Position numbers and translations under genes: made by a program. Below, one piece after another: positions 51,118 through 60,134 of a stretch of 64,000 bases of DNA (within the stretch, counting starts at the first letter, position 1; each line of letters opens with the position of its first letter). The DNA lies in NCBI GenBank assembly GCA_023443025.1, contig JAEZWM010000049.1, positions 82,233 to 146,232 of the forward strand, written 5' to 3'. Origin of the DNA: Bacillota bacterium. GTDB lineage: Bacteria; Bacillota; Clostridia; Tissierellales; Peptoniphilaceae. A model generated the notes under the pieces. It was not told the origin of the DNA, did not search any database, and saw nothing but the letters and a program-made list of their open reading frames with translations.

Positions 51118-53731
51118 AATTGATAGAAACAAGTTAACACCGATGATGCAACAATTTTTTGATATAAAGGATAGATTCCCTGATGCAATACTTTTATTTA
51201 GACTAGGGGATTTCTATGAGATGTTTTTTGATGATGCATTAACTGCTTCTAGTGCGCTGGATATAGTGTTAACTAAAAGAGAATGTGGTTTAGATGAAAA
51301 AGCTCCAATGTGTGGCATTCCACACCATGCTGCTGATTCTTATATAAATAAACTAGTTTCGAACGGACATAAAGTAGCTATTTGCGAACAGATAGAAGAT
51401 CCAAGTCTAGCAAAAGGATTAGTTGCTAGAGATGTAGTTCGTGTAATTTCTCCAGGTACTAATATAGATGATAACACTACTAAAGAAAACAACTATTTAA
51501 TGAGTGTTCTGATTGACGAGCTTGGTATGGGTATCTCTTATATCGATATCTCAACCGGTGAAACTAAATTTACAGAGCTATATACGGGATTAAATGAAAT
51601 TTCGCATTATTTAGAAAACGAAATTACTAGAATAAATCCATCTGAACTAATCATAAATGAAGATTCTCTTATAAATTCAAAAGTTGATAAGCTCCTTAAG
51701 TCACTACAAAATATTTATATTAATTATTATAAAATGGAGTTATTAAAACCAGAAGACTACAGGGAAAGATTATACAATTATTACAGCAAGAAAATAGTCG
51801 AGTCTAATTTTAAAGGAAAGACTTTCGCGACTATAAGTATGACTATTTTATTGGATTATATTTATGAGTATCAAAACTCTAAACTTTCACATCTTAAGAC
51901 CCCCGAATATATTAATCCGGAGGAGTATCTATATATTGATGCTAGAAGTAGATATAATCTTGAAATTTTAAAAAAACAACAAGCTACCGATTACAGCCTA
52001 GTATCCATTTTAGACAAAACTTACACTCCAATGGGTGCTAGAATGCTATATAACTGGATAGAAAATCCACTTTTAAATGTAGATTTAATAAAAAACAGGC
52101 AAGCCACAGTTACCAGTTTTATTGAGAACTCTGCGATTTCAACGCAAATAAGTGATTTACTAGAGAGTGTTTATGATATAGAAAGATTAATAGGTCGACT
52201 TTCTTATTCAAGAGCAAATGCTAAGGATTTAATAGCACTAAAACTATCTATAGAAAACTTACCTAAGCTTAAGAAAATATTATTAAATTCAAATATAGAT
52301 AATTTTATAGAATACGGAAAAAGAATTGATGATTTAGCCGATATTCACGATTTAATTGACCGTTCAATTATTTGTGAACCACCAACTAGTATTAAAGAAG
52401 GTGGAATTATTAAAAAGGGATTTTCTTCTGAATTAGATAATATAAGAAGTACAAGCGATCGAGGTAAAAAAGAATTAATTGAGTATGAAAATATACAAAA
52501 AGAAGAGACGGGTATTAAAAACTTAAAAATTATTTTTAATAAAAAAACCGGATATTTTATAGATGTAACAAAATCTAATCTAAAATATGTACCCGATAAT
52601 TACCACAAAGTTCAAACTCTAACTAATTCTGATAGATTTACCACTAATGAACTTAAATCTATTGAAAGTATGATTTTCTCTAGTGAAGAAGACACTTATG
52701 AATTAGAAGAGAAAATATTTAATGATATCAGGGTTCAAATATTAAATGCTCTGTTAAGAATCCAAAATATTTGTAATTTAATCGCTAGATTAGATGCGCT
52801 TCTTTCGCTTTCTAAGGTAGCTTTGACGTATAATTACGTAAAACCTCGTTTTAATAAAGATGGAATTATTAATATAAAAGATGGTAGACATCCAATTATA
52901 GAGCCTATTATTGGTTCTATGAACTTTATTTCTAATGATACAAACATTGGTGATGAAGATAATTTGATACAAATTATAACCGGTCCTAATATGTCCGGTA
53001 AATCCACTTATTTAAGACAAATTGCACTTATCATAATACTAGCACAGATAGGTTCATTTGTACCAGCAAGTAGTGCTAATCTATGTATTGTAGACAAAAT
53101 ATTCACTAGAATAGGGGCTTCTGATAATATATTACTAGGTGATAGCACTTTTATGGTTGAAATGAAAGAGATGTCGTATATACTTCAGAATGCTACTAAA
53201 AATAGTTTGATATTACTTGATGAAGTTGGCAGAGGTACAAGTACTTTTGATGGACTAAGTATAGCTTGGGCAATCGTTGAGCATCTTTCAGCAAAAGTAA
53301 AAGCTAAAACTTTTTTTGCTACTCATTATCAAGAAATAACTCAACTTGATGAACGATTAAAAAATGTTCAAAACCTTAGTGTTCAGGTTGAAGAAACATA
53401 TGATGGAATAGTTTTTTTGCATAAGATAATTAAGGGTAGTTCTAGTAGATCCTTTGGGATTGAAGTCGCACGTTTAGCAGGATTTCCGGATTCAATTATT
53501 AAAAGAGCTACTACCGTCTTAAATTCTATAGAGAAAACGAGTTCCTTCAGTATCAACCAAGATAAGCTTGAAACAGTTCAAGTCGATTTTAGCTCATATC
53601 AAAAAGATGCATTTATTCAATCAATATCAATGATTGATATTGATAATATTTCACCTATCGATGCACTAAATAAATTATCTCATCTAATAGATGAGTCTAA
53701 ATTAATTGGAGATGAACTTAGTGAAGATTAA
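51110..53731 (+). CDS. mutS: DNA mismatch repair protein MutS
   Basis: MutS recognises mismatches. TTG 51110 is chosen, since GAGGGTGA lies 5 nt upstream and the in-frame GTG 51101 overlaps that site; the product has 873 residues. The mismatch-contact motif FYEMFFDDA lies near 38 (Phe and Glu of FxE), Walker A is GPNMSGKST near 626, and the Walker B region LILLDEVGRGTSTFDG and FATHYQEIT follow. It overlaps miaB by 8 nt and mutL by 11 nt. Confidence 0.98.
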   Translation: MNKIDRNKLTPMMQQFFDIKDRFPDAILLFRLGDFYEMFFDDALTASSALDIVLTKRECGLDEKAPMCGIPHHAADSYINKLVSNGHKVAICEQIEDPSLAKGLVARDVVRVISPGTNIDDNTTKENNYLMSVLIDELGMGISYIDISTGETKFTELYTGLNEISHYLENEITRINPSELIINEDSLINSKVDKLLKSLQNIYINYYKMELLKPEDYRERLYNYYSKKIVESNFKGKTFATISMTILLDYIYEYQNSKLSHLKTPEYINPEEYLYIDARSRYNLEILKKQQATDYSLVSILDKTYTPMGARMLYNWIENPLLNVDLIKNRQATVTSFIENSAISTQISDLLESVYDIERLIGRLSYSRANAKDLIALKLSIENLPKLKKILLNSNIDNFIEYGKRIDDLADIHDLIDRSIICEPPTSIKEGGIIKKGFSSELDNIRSTSDRGKKELIEYENIQKEETGIKNLKIIFNKKTGYFIDVTKSNLKYVPDNYHKVQTLTNSDRFTTNELKSIESMIFSSEEDTYELEEKIFNDIRVQILNALLRIQNICNLIARLDALLSLSKVALTYNYVKPRFNKDGIINIKDGRHPIIEPIIGSMNFISNDTNIGDEDNLIQIITGPNMSGKSTYLRQIALIIILAQIGSFVPASSANLCIVDKIFTRIGASDNILLGDSTFMVEMKEMSYILQNATKNSLILLDEVGRGTSTFDGLSIAWAIVEHLSAKVKAKTFFATHYQEITQLDERLKNVQNLSVQVEETYDGIVFLHKIIKGSSSRSFGIEVARLAGFPDSIIKRATTVLNSIEKTSSFSINQDKLETVQVDFSSYQKDAFIQSISMIDIDNISPIDALNKLSHLIDESKLIGDELSED

Positions 53732-55616
53732 ACTTTTAGACAATAGTACAATTCAAAAGATTGCAGCAGGTGAAGTTATTGAAAAACCCGCATCTATAGT
53801 TAAAGAGTTAGTAGAAAACTCGATCGATGCTGGTTCTAAAAATATCTCTATAGAAATAAAAAATGGTGGTATTGATGAAATTCTAATCTCTGATGATGGA
53901 TCTGGAATAAACCCGGAGGATGTAGAACTGGCTTTTACACGACATGCAACTTCTAAAATAGAAGATTTCAATGACCTTTATAAAATATATTCAATGGGAT
54001 TTAGAGGTGAGGCTTTAGCTTCTATAATTGCTGCGGCAGACGTTGAAATAAGAACAAAAACTGAACAGAACAATTTAGGAATTAAACTTGTTTACAATGA
54101 CTCTAAAATTGTTTCAAAATCCAATGTCGCAATGAATACCGGGACTATTATTACCGTAAAAGACTTATTTAAACAAATTCCTGTTAGAAAAAAATTCCTC
54201 AAATCCAGTATAGCTGAATCAAATAGTATAAATGATTTAGTTAGTAAATTAGCCATTGGTAATCCCTCTATTTCAATTAAATACATTAGAGATTCTAAAA
54301 TCATTTTCCATACTCTCACATCGGATGATTACTTAACTACTATTTCAAAAGTATTTGGTAGTGGTTTAGCTGAAAGTCTAATAGAGATATCCGGTAAGAC
54401 TGATGAGTATGTATATACTGGATACATTTCTGATAATGCTTATTACAGGGGAAACCGGGCACTACAATATATATTTGTTAATAATCGATATATTGAGGAG
54501 AAACTAATTAGTAAACATATCGAAAAATTATACAGACATTTAATACCCAATGGTAAATTTCCAGCTTTTCAACTTTTTATTCAAACAAAACCGGAGAATA
54601 TAGATGTAAATATTCATCCAAATAAACAGGTAATAAAATTCAATAAACTTGAAGAATTACTAGAAAGTATAGAATCGACAATTAAGAATAATTTGATACC
54701 AAGGCATTTACGCCAAGTTAAACCTACTAAAGAAGAGATAAAAGTTAAGAAGTTATTTGATAACAACAGTAGCGATGTATATGCTGATCTATTAACCAAA
54801 TATAATCCAAGTGCTCAAATTGCAAAAGAGACTGATTACGAAGTAAAAGAAACCATTATAGAACATGATTATCATGTAGATGAGGAATTAGACGTCGAAG
54901 AACTTTTTATCGATACTTCAGAAGATAAAACATCTGTCACAGAGATAAGTAATGCATTTGAAGACGAAATTATAGAACTTGTAATAGAGGATCAAAATAA
55001 TATACCGAGTGAAGAAATTACTGTAATAGACGAGTTATCAAATTTATCCTATAAAGGTTCTATTTATAATACTTATTTACTATTTGAAGATTTAAAAACA
55101 AATTCATTAATCATTATGGATCAGCATGCAGCACATGAGAGAGTACTATTCGAAAAACTATTGAAAGATAGTTATAATGGAAATGTTGATTCACAAATTA
55201 TGGTGGAGCCATTAATAATTGATATGACATCTTCTGATATGGAAATAATTGATAGTTATTCAGATGAATTTACTAATTTTGGATTTGCAATTGAACCTAT
55301 TGGCTCAAATTCTGTTGTTATAAGAGAAGTACCGGTTTTACTCATAAATACAAATTATAAAAGACTATTTATAGATATACTGGATTCAATTAGAAATGAA
55401 AAAAATGCGAATTCTGATTATATCTTGGAAACAATAATTAAGAGTTCTTGTAAATCTGCTATTAAATCAGGTGATAAAATCAGCAATAGTGAAGTTGAAG
55501 AGCTTGTAAGCAAATTATTAGCATGTGAAAATCCTTTAACCTGCCCACATGGTAGACCTACTTATATAGTATTTGATAGAAATCACCTAGAAAAGGAGTT
55601 TCTAAGAATAAAATGA
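53721..55616 (+). CDS. mutL: DNA mismatch repair protein MutL (endonuclease type)
   Basis: MutL couples MutS to strand removal. GTG 53721 follows GGAGAT by 7 nt, giving 631 residues starting MKIKLLDNSTIQKIAAGEV. The ATPase has ELVENSIDAG (Glu-Asn), DDGSGI and GFRGEAL. The C-terminal domain keeps the endonuclease motif DQHAAHERVLFE (DQHAX2EX4E) and CPHGRP, so it should nick DNA itself, as expected in bacteria without MutH. It overlaps mutS by 11 nt and miaA by 4 nt. Confidence 0.97.
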   Translation: MKIKLLDNSTIQKIAAGEVIEKPASIVKELVENSIDAGSKNISIEIKNGGIDEILISDDGSGINPEDVELAFTRHATSKIEDFNDLYKIYSMGFRGEALASIIAAADVEIRTKTEQNNLGIKLVYNDSKIVSKSNVAMNTGTIITVKDLFKQIPVRKKFLKSSIAESNSINDLVSKLAIGNPSISIKYIRDSKIIFHTLTSDDYLTTISKVFGSGLAESLIEISGKTDEYVYTGYISDNAYYRGNRALQYIFVNNRYIEEKLISKHIEKLYRHLIPNGKFPAFQLFIQTKPENIDVNIHPNKQVIKFNKLEELLESIESTIKNNLIPRHLRQVKPTKEEIKVKKLFDNNSSDVYADLLTKYNPSAQIAKETDYEVKETIIEHDYHVDEELDVEELFIDTSEDKTSVTEISNAFEDEIIELVIEDQNNIPSEEITVIDELSNLSYKGSIYNTYLLFEDLKTNSLIIMDQHAAHERVLFEKLLKDSYNGNVDSQIMVEPLIIDMTSSDMEIIDSYSDEFTNFGFAIEPIGSNSVVIREVPVLLINTNYKRLFIDILDSIRNEKNANSDYILETIIKSSCKSAIKSGDKISNSEVEELVSKLLACENPLTCPHGRPTYIVFDRNHLEKEFLRIK

Positions 55617-56545
55617 GAAAAAATAAAATAGTAATATTAACAGGTCCAACCGGTGTCGGAAAAACAGAGTTAAGTATAGAGTTAGCTAAATCACTAAATA
55701 CTGAAATTATATCTTCTGATTCCATGCAAATATATAAATATATGGATATAGGTACAGGCAAAGTAAAAGATGAAGAAAAACAAGGCATTGTACATCATAT
55801 GATTGATATTATCGATCCGGATATAGATTATACTGTTGATGACTACAAAAAAGAATCTCTAGATTTGATAGATAGAATCAATAAAGCAGGTAAAATTCCC
55901 ATAGTAGTTGGAGGTACCGGTCTTTACCTGGATTCTCTTATATATAAACTCAAATTTAATATTGCTGAGCCAAATAAACATCTTAGAGATTACTATGAAA
56001 ATATTAGTTTTAAATATGGCAATGAATTTCTACACAATATTTTAAAAAAAGTAGATCCTATTAGCGCTGAAAGGATACATCCAAATCAGATAGTAAGGAT
56101 TATACGAGCACTCGAAGTTTATGATCAAACCTCAAAACCATTTTCATCATTCAACGATTATCAAAGAGAATACCGTGAAGATATAGAGTTTAAATATATA
56201 GTATTAAATAGACCAAGGGAAAAGCTCTATGACAGAATAAATAAAAGAGTCGATGGCATGATTAAAGAAGGTTTAATAGATGAAGTAAAAGGTTTGATGA
56301 ATTCAGGATATACAAGAGATTTAACATCTATGCAAGCAATAGGTTATAAAGAGATTATAAGATATCTTAACTCTGAATATACATTAGATGAAGCTGTAGA
56401 GTTACTAAAAAGAAACTCTAGAAATTATGCTAAAAGACAATTAACTTGGTTTAGGCGAGAAAAAACAAAGACATATTTAAATATAAATAATGATAGTACC
56501 AGTGATTTATTAAAACACTGTTTAAATATAATCGAAGGAGAATAA
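55613..56545 (+). CDS. miaA: tRNA dimethylallyltransferase
   Basis: MiaA adds dimethylallyl to A37 of tRNAs reading UNN codons. The 310-residue protein has P-loop GPTGVGKTEL near 11-20, ISSDSMQIYKYMDIGT near 34-49, VVGGTGLYLDSL and MQAIGYKEI, the last two near the tRNA and substrate sites. It abuts the next gene. In many bacteria hfq follows miaA; here it does not. Confidence 0.97.
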   Translation: MRKNKIVILTGPTGVGKTELSIELAKSLNTEIISSDSMQIYKYMDIGTGKVKDEEKQGIVHHMIDIIDPDIDYTVDDYKKESLDLIDRINKAGKIPIVVGGTGLYLDSLIYKLKFNIAEPNKHLRDYYENISFKYGNEFLHNILKKVDPISAERIHPNQIVRIIRALEVYDQTSKPFSSFNDYQREYREDIEFKYIVLNRPREKLYDRINKRVDGMIKEGLIDEVKGLMNSGYTRDLTSMQAIGYKEIIRYLNSEYTLDEAVELLKRNSRNYAKRQLTWFRREKTKTYLNINNDSTSDLLKHCLNIIEGE

Positions 56546-57802
56546 ATGAACCCATTACAATCTAAATATTGGAATATTTTAGCTGAAAATGAAGAAAAGC
56601 TAATTGAAATATTCCTAGAACTGGATAATATAAGAAGTCATAATCAACTTAAAATAATAAATGCAATGCAATCAGTCAATCTCTCTCATGCTGACTTCCA
56701 TTGGAATACAGGATATGGTTATGCTGATGGTGGGAGAGAAAAAACAGAAGAAATATTTTCTAATATATTTAATGTAGAAGATTCACTTGTAAGGCCTTCT
56801 ATTGCTTCCGGAACACATGCGCTTTCTTTAGTACTTGATGCTCTGCTTCTCCCGGAAAATACAATTTTAAGTATCTCCGGAGCACCTTATGATACATTGC
56901 AAAAAGTAATCGGTATAACTGGAGATGAAGTAGGGACATTGATGGAAAAAGGAGTTAAATATCGCCAATTAGATCTAAAAGATGGAAACATAGATATTGA
57001 TATGATAGATTCAAAAATTCTTAGTAATATTAAGCTTATATTAATTCAAAGATCTATGGGTTATGCTCCTAGACCGGCCCATTCAATTCGAGATATAGAA
57101 ACTGCAATTAAAAAAATTAGATCAATAGATAATAATATAATTATAATGGTAGACAATTGTTACGGAGAATTTACATGCAAGCTAGAGCCTACTGATGTAA
57201 ATGCTGATATTGCTGTTGGTAGCCTGATTAAGAATCCCGGTGGAGGTATTGCCTTATCCGGTGGTTATATCGTTGGAAAAAAAGAATTAATAGAAAGGTG
57301 TGCTAACAAACTTACAGCACCGGGACTCGGAAAAGACTGTGGTCTAACTTATGGCACCACAAGGTCAACACTACAAGGTCTTTTTATGGCTCCTATGGTA
57401 GTCAATAATGCCATGAAAGGTGCCATATTAATAGGAAAAGTATTTAGTGAATTAGGATATGAGATAATACCAAAGATAAATCATGTAAGGTCAGATATCG
57501 TACAAAGCATAATTTTTCGAGATCCTGAAAAAGTTATACAATTCTGTCAATCTATCCAAAAAGCTGCTTCGGTAGATTCTCATGTAACTCCTTATCCTTG
57601 GAGCATGCCCGGATATGAAGATGAGGTAATTATGGCTTCAGGGGGTTTTGTGGATGGTTCTTCAATAGAAATAAGCGCTGATGGTCCTCTTAGAGATCCT
57701 TTTATTGCTTTTTATCAGGGTGGTTTATCATATGACCAGTGTAAATTTGCGCTTATAAATGTACTGGAAGATTTTGAAAAACGTGGATTTATTAAAATTT
57801 AA
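56546..57802 (+). CDS. YnbB-like PLP-dependent enzyme (methionine gamma-lyase family, PF06838-type)
   Basis: A 418-residue aminotransferase-fold enzyme of the group once named aluminium resistance protein. RPSIASGTHAL near 85-95 binds PLP phosphate, MVDNCYGEFT carries the Asp that contacts the pyridine nitrogen, and SLIKNPGGGIALSGGYIVG contains the Schiff-base Lys. The C-terminal GGFVDGSSIEISADGP segment is characteristic. Actual substrate in this family is poorly established. In B. subtilis ynbB lies between miaA/hfq and lexA, matching this context. Confidence 0.92.
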   Translation: MNPLQSKYWNILAENEEKLIEIFLELDNIRSHNQLKIINAMQSVNLSHADFHWNTGYGYADGGREKTEEIFSNIFNVEDSLVRPSIASGTHALSLVLDALLLPENTILSISGAPYDTLQKVIGITGDEVGTLMEKGVKYRQLDLKDGNIDIDMIDSKILSNIKLILIQRSMGYAPRPAHSIRDIETAIKKIRSIDNNIIIMVDNCYGEFTCKLEPTDVNADIAVGSLIKNPGGGIALSGGYIVGKKELIERCANKLTAPGLGKDCGLTYGTTRSTLQGLFMAPMVVNNAMKGAILIGKVFSELGYEIIPKINHVRSDIVQSIIFRDPEKVIQFCQSIQKAASVDSHVTPYPWSMPGYEDEVIMASGGFVDGSSIEISADGPLRDPFIAFYQGGLSYDQCKFALINVLEDFEKRGFIKI

Positions 57803-57830
57803 AAGGACCATAATAGGTCCTTTTAAATTT
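57801..57830. terminator. Bidirectional terminator between ynbB-like gene and lexA
   Basis: AAAAGGACC (57801-57809) and GGTCCTTTT (57816-57824) form a perfect stem with A and T runs on both sides, between convergent genes. Confidence 0.9.
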
Positions 57831-58446
57831 AGTATATTCTATATAAGCCAATTACTTTTCCAAGAATTACAACTTCTCTTGCTCTAATTGGTTCCATGCT
57901 AGAGTTTTCAGGTTGTAATAATATATGATCATCTTTTTTATAATATGTCTTAACTGTAGCCGAATCGTCAATAAGAGCTACGACTATATCACCGTTATTA
58001 GCGTAGTTTTGCTGTCTAACTATTATCTGATCCCCATCAAGTATTCCTGCTTCAATCATTGATTCACCTTTTACATTAAGCATAAATACCTCAGACCCGG
58101 CAGCGATTTCTAATGGGATGGGGAAGGTGTCCTCAATGTGCTCCACAGCTAGTATTGGTTCTCCGGCTGTAACCCTTCCAACGATTGGTATGTCAATCGT
58201 TTTTTTAGGTAAAAAATCTAAATCATTCTCATGATCAAGAATTTCAATCGCACGATTTTTAGATGAACTCTTTCTAAGATATCCTTTTTTCTCTAAAACA
58301 TTTATATGATTATATACAGTTGATGTGCTTTTAATCCCGACACCTGAAGCTATTTCACGAACGCTAGGTGGAAAACCTTCTTCAATAATTTTATATTTAA
58401 TAAACTTTAAAATATCCTTCTGTTTATCATTTAGATCTGAATACAT
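57829..58446 (-). CDS. lexA: SOS repressor LexA
   Basis: LexA represses SOS genes and self-cleaves on contact with RecA filaments. In 205 residues: winged-helix DNA-binding domain with PPSVREIASGVGIKSTSTVYNHI near 26-48, cleavage site Ala94-Gly95 in GRVTAGEP, catalytic Ser129 in KGESMIEAG and Lys166 in ATVKTYYK. All needed residues are present. It is divergent from yneA with three SOS boxes between them, one overlapping its own -35, so it should be autoregulated. Confidence 0.98.
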   Translation of the reverse strand: MYSDLNDKQKDILKFIKYKIIEEGFPPSVREIASGVGIKSTSTVYNHINVLEKKGYLRKSSSKNRAIEILDHENDLDFLPKKTIDIPIVGRVTAGEPILAVEHIEDTFPIPLEIAAGSEVFMLNVKGESMIEAGILDGDQIIVRQQNYANNGDIVVALIDDSATVKTYYKKDDHILLQPENSSMEPIRAREVVILGKVIGLYRIY

Positions 58447-58501
58447 ATGCTACCTCCTTCTATAGAATCAAATCATATACTCATTTATACTTGTTTATCT
58501 T

Positions 58502-58530
58502 ATCTTATCATAATTTATAAAATAATTCAA
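58502..58530 (-). promoter_or_regulatory. lexA promoter
   Basis: On the minus strand, TTGAAT (complement of 58525-58530) and TAAGAT (complement of 58502-58507) are 17 nt apart. The -35 overlaps SOS-like box 58528-58541. Confidence 0.7.
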
Positions 58531-58541
58531 ACAAATGTTCT
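58528..58541. promoter_or_regulatory. SOS box near lexA -35
   Basis: CAAAC-AAAT-GTTCT resembles the consensus CGAAC-N4-GTTCG with one mismatch per half. It covers the lexA -35. Confidence 0.6.
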
Positions 58542-58548
58542 GTTTTTC

Positions 58549-58577
58549 TTGACATCGAACATATATTCGTGTATACT
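58549..58577 (+). promoter_or_regulatory. yneA promoter
   Basis: TTGACA (58549-58554) and TATACT (58572-58577) are spaced exactly 17 nt. An SOS box lies between the two elements and another just downstream. Confidence 0.85.
58556..58569. promoter_or_regulatory. SOS (LexA) box between -35 and -10 of yneA
   Basis: CGAAC-ATAT-ATTCG matches CGAAC-N4-GTTCG with one mismatch. Bound LexA would block RNA polymerase. Confidence 0.85.
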
Positions 58578-58585
58578 ATAATTAC

Positions 58586-58599
58586 CGAACAGATGTTCA
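58586..58599. promoter_or_regulatory. SOS (LexA) box at yneA transcription start
   Basis: CGAAC-AGAT-GTTCA matches the consensus with one mismatch and lies directly after the -10. Confidence 0.88.
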
Positions 58600-58622
58600 C
58601 TTTAAAATAGGAGGTAGGAGAG

Positions 58623-58919
58623 ATGACAAGAAAAACTTATAGAATTAAAAATAAATTCAGATTTTTTACTTTTATATCAGTACTATTATTAACTCTTACA
58701 ATAATAGCGGTATTATTATTTCAAATAAGCGCAAAAGCAAATATACAACCGAGCTACAAAACTATTACAGTTAGTCATGGCGATACTTTATGGAAAATTG
58801 CTGAAGAAAATTCTCAAAACTCCGACATTCGAGAATTTGTTTATCAAATAAGGAAAATTAACAAACTTGAAACTGCAAATATAAACCCAGGACAATTAAT
58901 ATTAGTTCCTAATTATTAA
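58623..58919 (+). CDS. yneA: YneA-like SOS cell-division suppressor (LysM protein)
   Basis: A 98-residue protein with a basic N-terminus, one transmembrane helix at about 14-35, and a single LysM domain at about 46-97 (ITVSHGDTLWKIAEE to NPGQLILVPNY). In B. subtilis, YneA delays division during the SOS response and is encoded divergently from lexA; both the architecture and the position agree. Two LexA boxes sit on its promoter. A ribosome site AGGAGGTAGGAG precedes ATG. Confidence 0.9.
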   Translation: MTRKTYRIKNKFRFFTFISVLLLTLTIIAVLLFQISAKANIQPSYKTITVSHGDTLWKIAEENSQNSDIREFVYQIRKINKLETANINPGQLILVPNY

Positions 58920-58927
58920 TAAAACAT

Positions 58928-58964
58928 ATAAAAAATAGACAATTATTGCTTGTCTATTTTTTAA
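58928..58964. terminator. Terminator between yneA and recombinase gene
   Basis: AAAAAATAGACAA and TTGTCTATTTTTT flank a short loop, giving a perfect stem with A and T runs; it can serve both converging transcripts. Confidence 0.85.
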
Positions 58965-58982
58965 TTAAAGTAATTATGATTA

Positions 58983-59936
58983 TTAAATATTCAATGGATT
59001 TTTATCAACAGCATTCTTAAGTCTGTCATCGTCGAGATGTGTATAAATCTGTGTAGTAGCTACAGATTCATGACCAAGTATCTGTTGTAACGTTCGTATA
59101 TCTACATCTCCATATTTATAAAGAAGTGTAGCAGCAGTGTGTCTTAGTTTGTGTACAGAGTACAACCTAGGGTCAAGACCTATTTCTCTAATATATTTCT
59201 CTATTCTATATTGTACAGCTCTAGTGCTAATTCTTTTATTTCTTTCACTTAGAAACAGTGCATTTTCGTTTTCAATCTTAGGTCTAACTGATAAATATTG
59301 GTTGATAGAAATTAAGCAGGATTTATTTAAATAAACCGTACGTTCTTTGTTTCCTTTTCCAATAACAGTTAATATATCGTTCTTAATGCTGTCTATACTT
59401 ATTCCTATTAATTCTGAAAGTCTAATACCACAATTAAGAAAGATTGTTATCATACAATAATCTCTGTGCATAATGAATTCATTTTCTTGAAGTCGAATTT
59501 GATTTAAAAGTTTTCTTGATTCATCAAGTGTCAAATAAACCGGATTTCTGATATTTTGTTTTGGTAATTCAAGTTTTTCTGTAGGATTAACAGTTATTTG
59601 ATCAGTTTTTACATATAAATACTCGTAAAACGACTTAAGAGCTGATACTTTGCGTGCACGCGTCCTAGAAGAGTTGTCACGGCTTTTATCAAGATAAGAT
59701 AGGTAAGAGTATAGGTCAATGATTGAAACGCGCTCTAAGAAGGTCTTATCGACATCAAGAATTTCTATATCATCAAAATTTTCTAAATTTATATTTTTTA
59801 ATCCATTAAATCTAGATTTCATAAATTTTAAAAAAATGGATAGGTCATAAGTGTATTCTTTAATAGTTAAAGTAGATGCACCTTTAATTGTTTCCATATA
59901 ATTTAGATAATCTGAGAGTATAATAGGAAGAGTCAT
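58983..59936 (-). CDS. Tyrosine recombinase, Xer type
   Basis: A 317-residue site-specific recombinase. The N-terminal SAM-like core-binding domain spans about 5-110. The catalytic domain has Arg172 (NCGIRLSEL), Lys in GKGNKER (194-200), His262 and Arg265 (HKLRH), His289 (ILGHES) and nucleophile Tyr298 (TTQIYTHLD), so it should be active. Size and lack of phage neighbours favour a housekeeping Xer protein for chromosome dimer resolution over a prophage integrase, though XerC, XerD or a single-Xer system cannot be told apart. Its leader holds a 28-bp palindrome. Confidence 0.92.
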   Translation of the reverse strand: MTLPIILSDYLNYMETIKGASTLTIKEYTYDLSIFLKFMKSRFNGLKNINLENFDDIEILDVDKTFLERVSIIDLYSYLSYLDKSRDNSSRTRARKVSALKSFYEYLYVKTDQITVNPTEKLELPKQNIRNPVYLTLDESRKLLNQIRLQENEFIMHRDYCMITIFLNCGIRLSELIGISIDSIKNDILTVIGKGNKERTVYLNKSCLISINQYLSVRPKIENENALFLSERNKRISTRAVQYRIEKYIREIGLDPRLYSVHKLRHTAATLLYKYGDVDIRTLQQILGHESVATTQIYTHLDDDRLKNAVDKNPLNI

Positions 59937-59969
59937 TGAACTTCACCTGCTTTATTTAAATATTATGTT

Positions 59970-59997
59970 ATTGCACAAAATTATTATTTTGTGCAAT
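59970..59997. repeat. 28-bp perfect palindrome with 11-6-11 layout
   Basis: Left arm ATTGCACAAAA (59970-59980), centre TTATTA, right arm TTTTGTGCAAT (59987-59997); the arms are exact inverted repeats. It lies 33 nt upstream of the recombinase start and at about +7 to +34 of its predicted transcript. An 11-6-11 layout equals a Xer core site, but it could also be an operator or a 5' mRNA hairpin. Confidence 0.85.
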
Positions 59998-60010
59998 GTT
60001 TTCTATGATT

Positions 60011-60040
60011 ATATTACCACAACTTCTACCTCTCTGTCAA
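60011..60040 (-). promoter_or_regulatory. Promoter of the recombinase gene
   Basis: On the minus strand TTGACA (complement of 60035-60040) and TAATAT (complement of 60011-60016) are 18 nt apart. Transcription should start near 60004. Confidence 0.75.
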
Positions 60041-60064
60041 CAATATGTATTTGTAATTTAAATT

Positions 60065-60092
60065 AAAAAGCGGAATACTTTTGTATTCCGCT
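60065..60092 (-). terminator. Terminator of rny
   Basis: AGCGGAATAC (60069-60078) and GTATTCCGCT (60083-60092) pair around TTTT. On the minus strand the stem is followed by TTTTTAATTT. A weaker hairpin of AGTTCTTT and AAAGAACT lies just before it. Confidence 0.9.
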
Positions 60093-60134
60093 AAAGTTCT
60101 TTTATTTTAAAGAACTCATTTTAATCTAATGATA

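Noticed and set aside
53721..55616. MutL as a non-endonuclease type
   Set aside because: DQHAAHERVLFE and CPHGRP are present, so the nuclease site is intact.
58983..59936. Prophage or integrative-element integrase
   Set aside because: No phage, excisionase or attachment-site duplication is nearby; neighbours are conserved chromosomal genes, so a housekeeping Xer protein is more likely.
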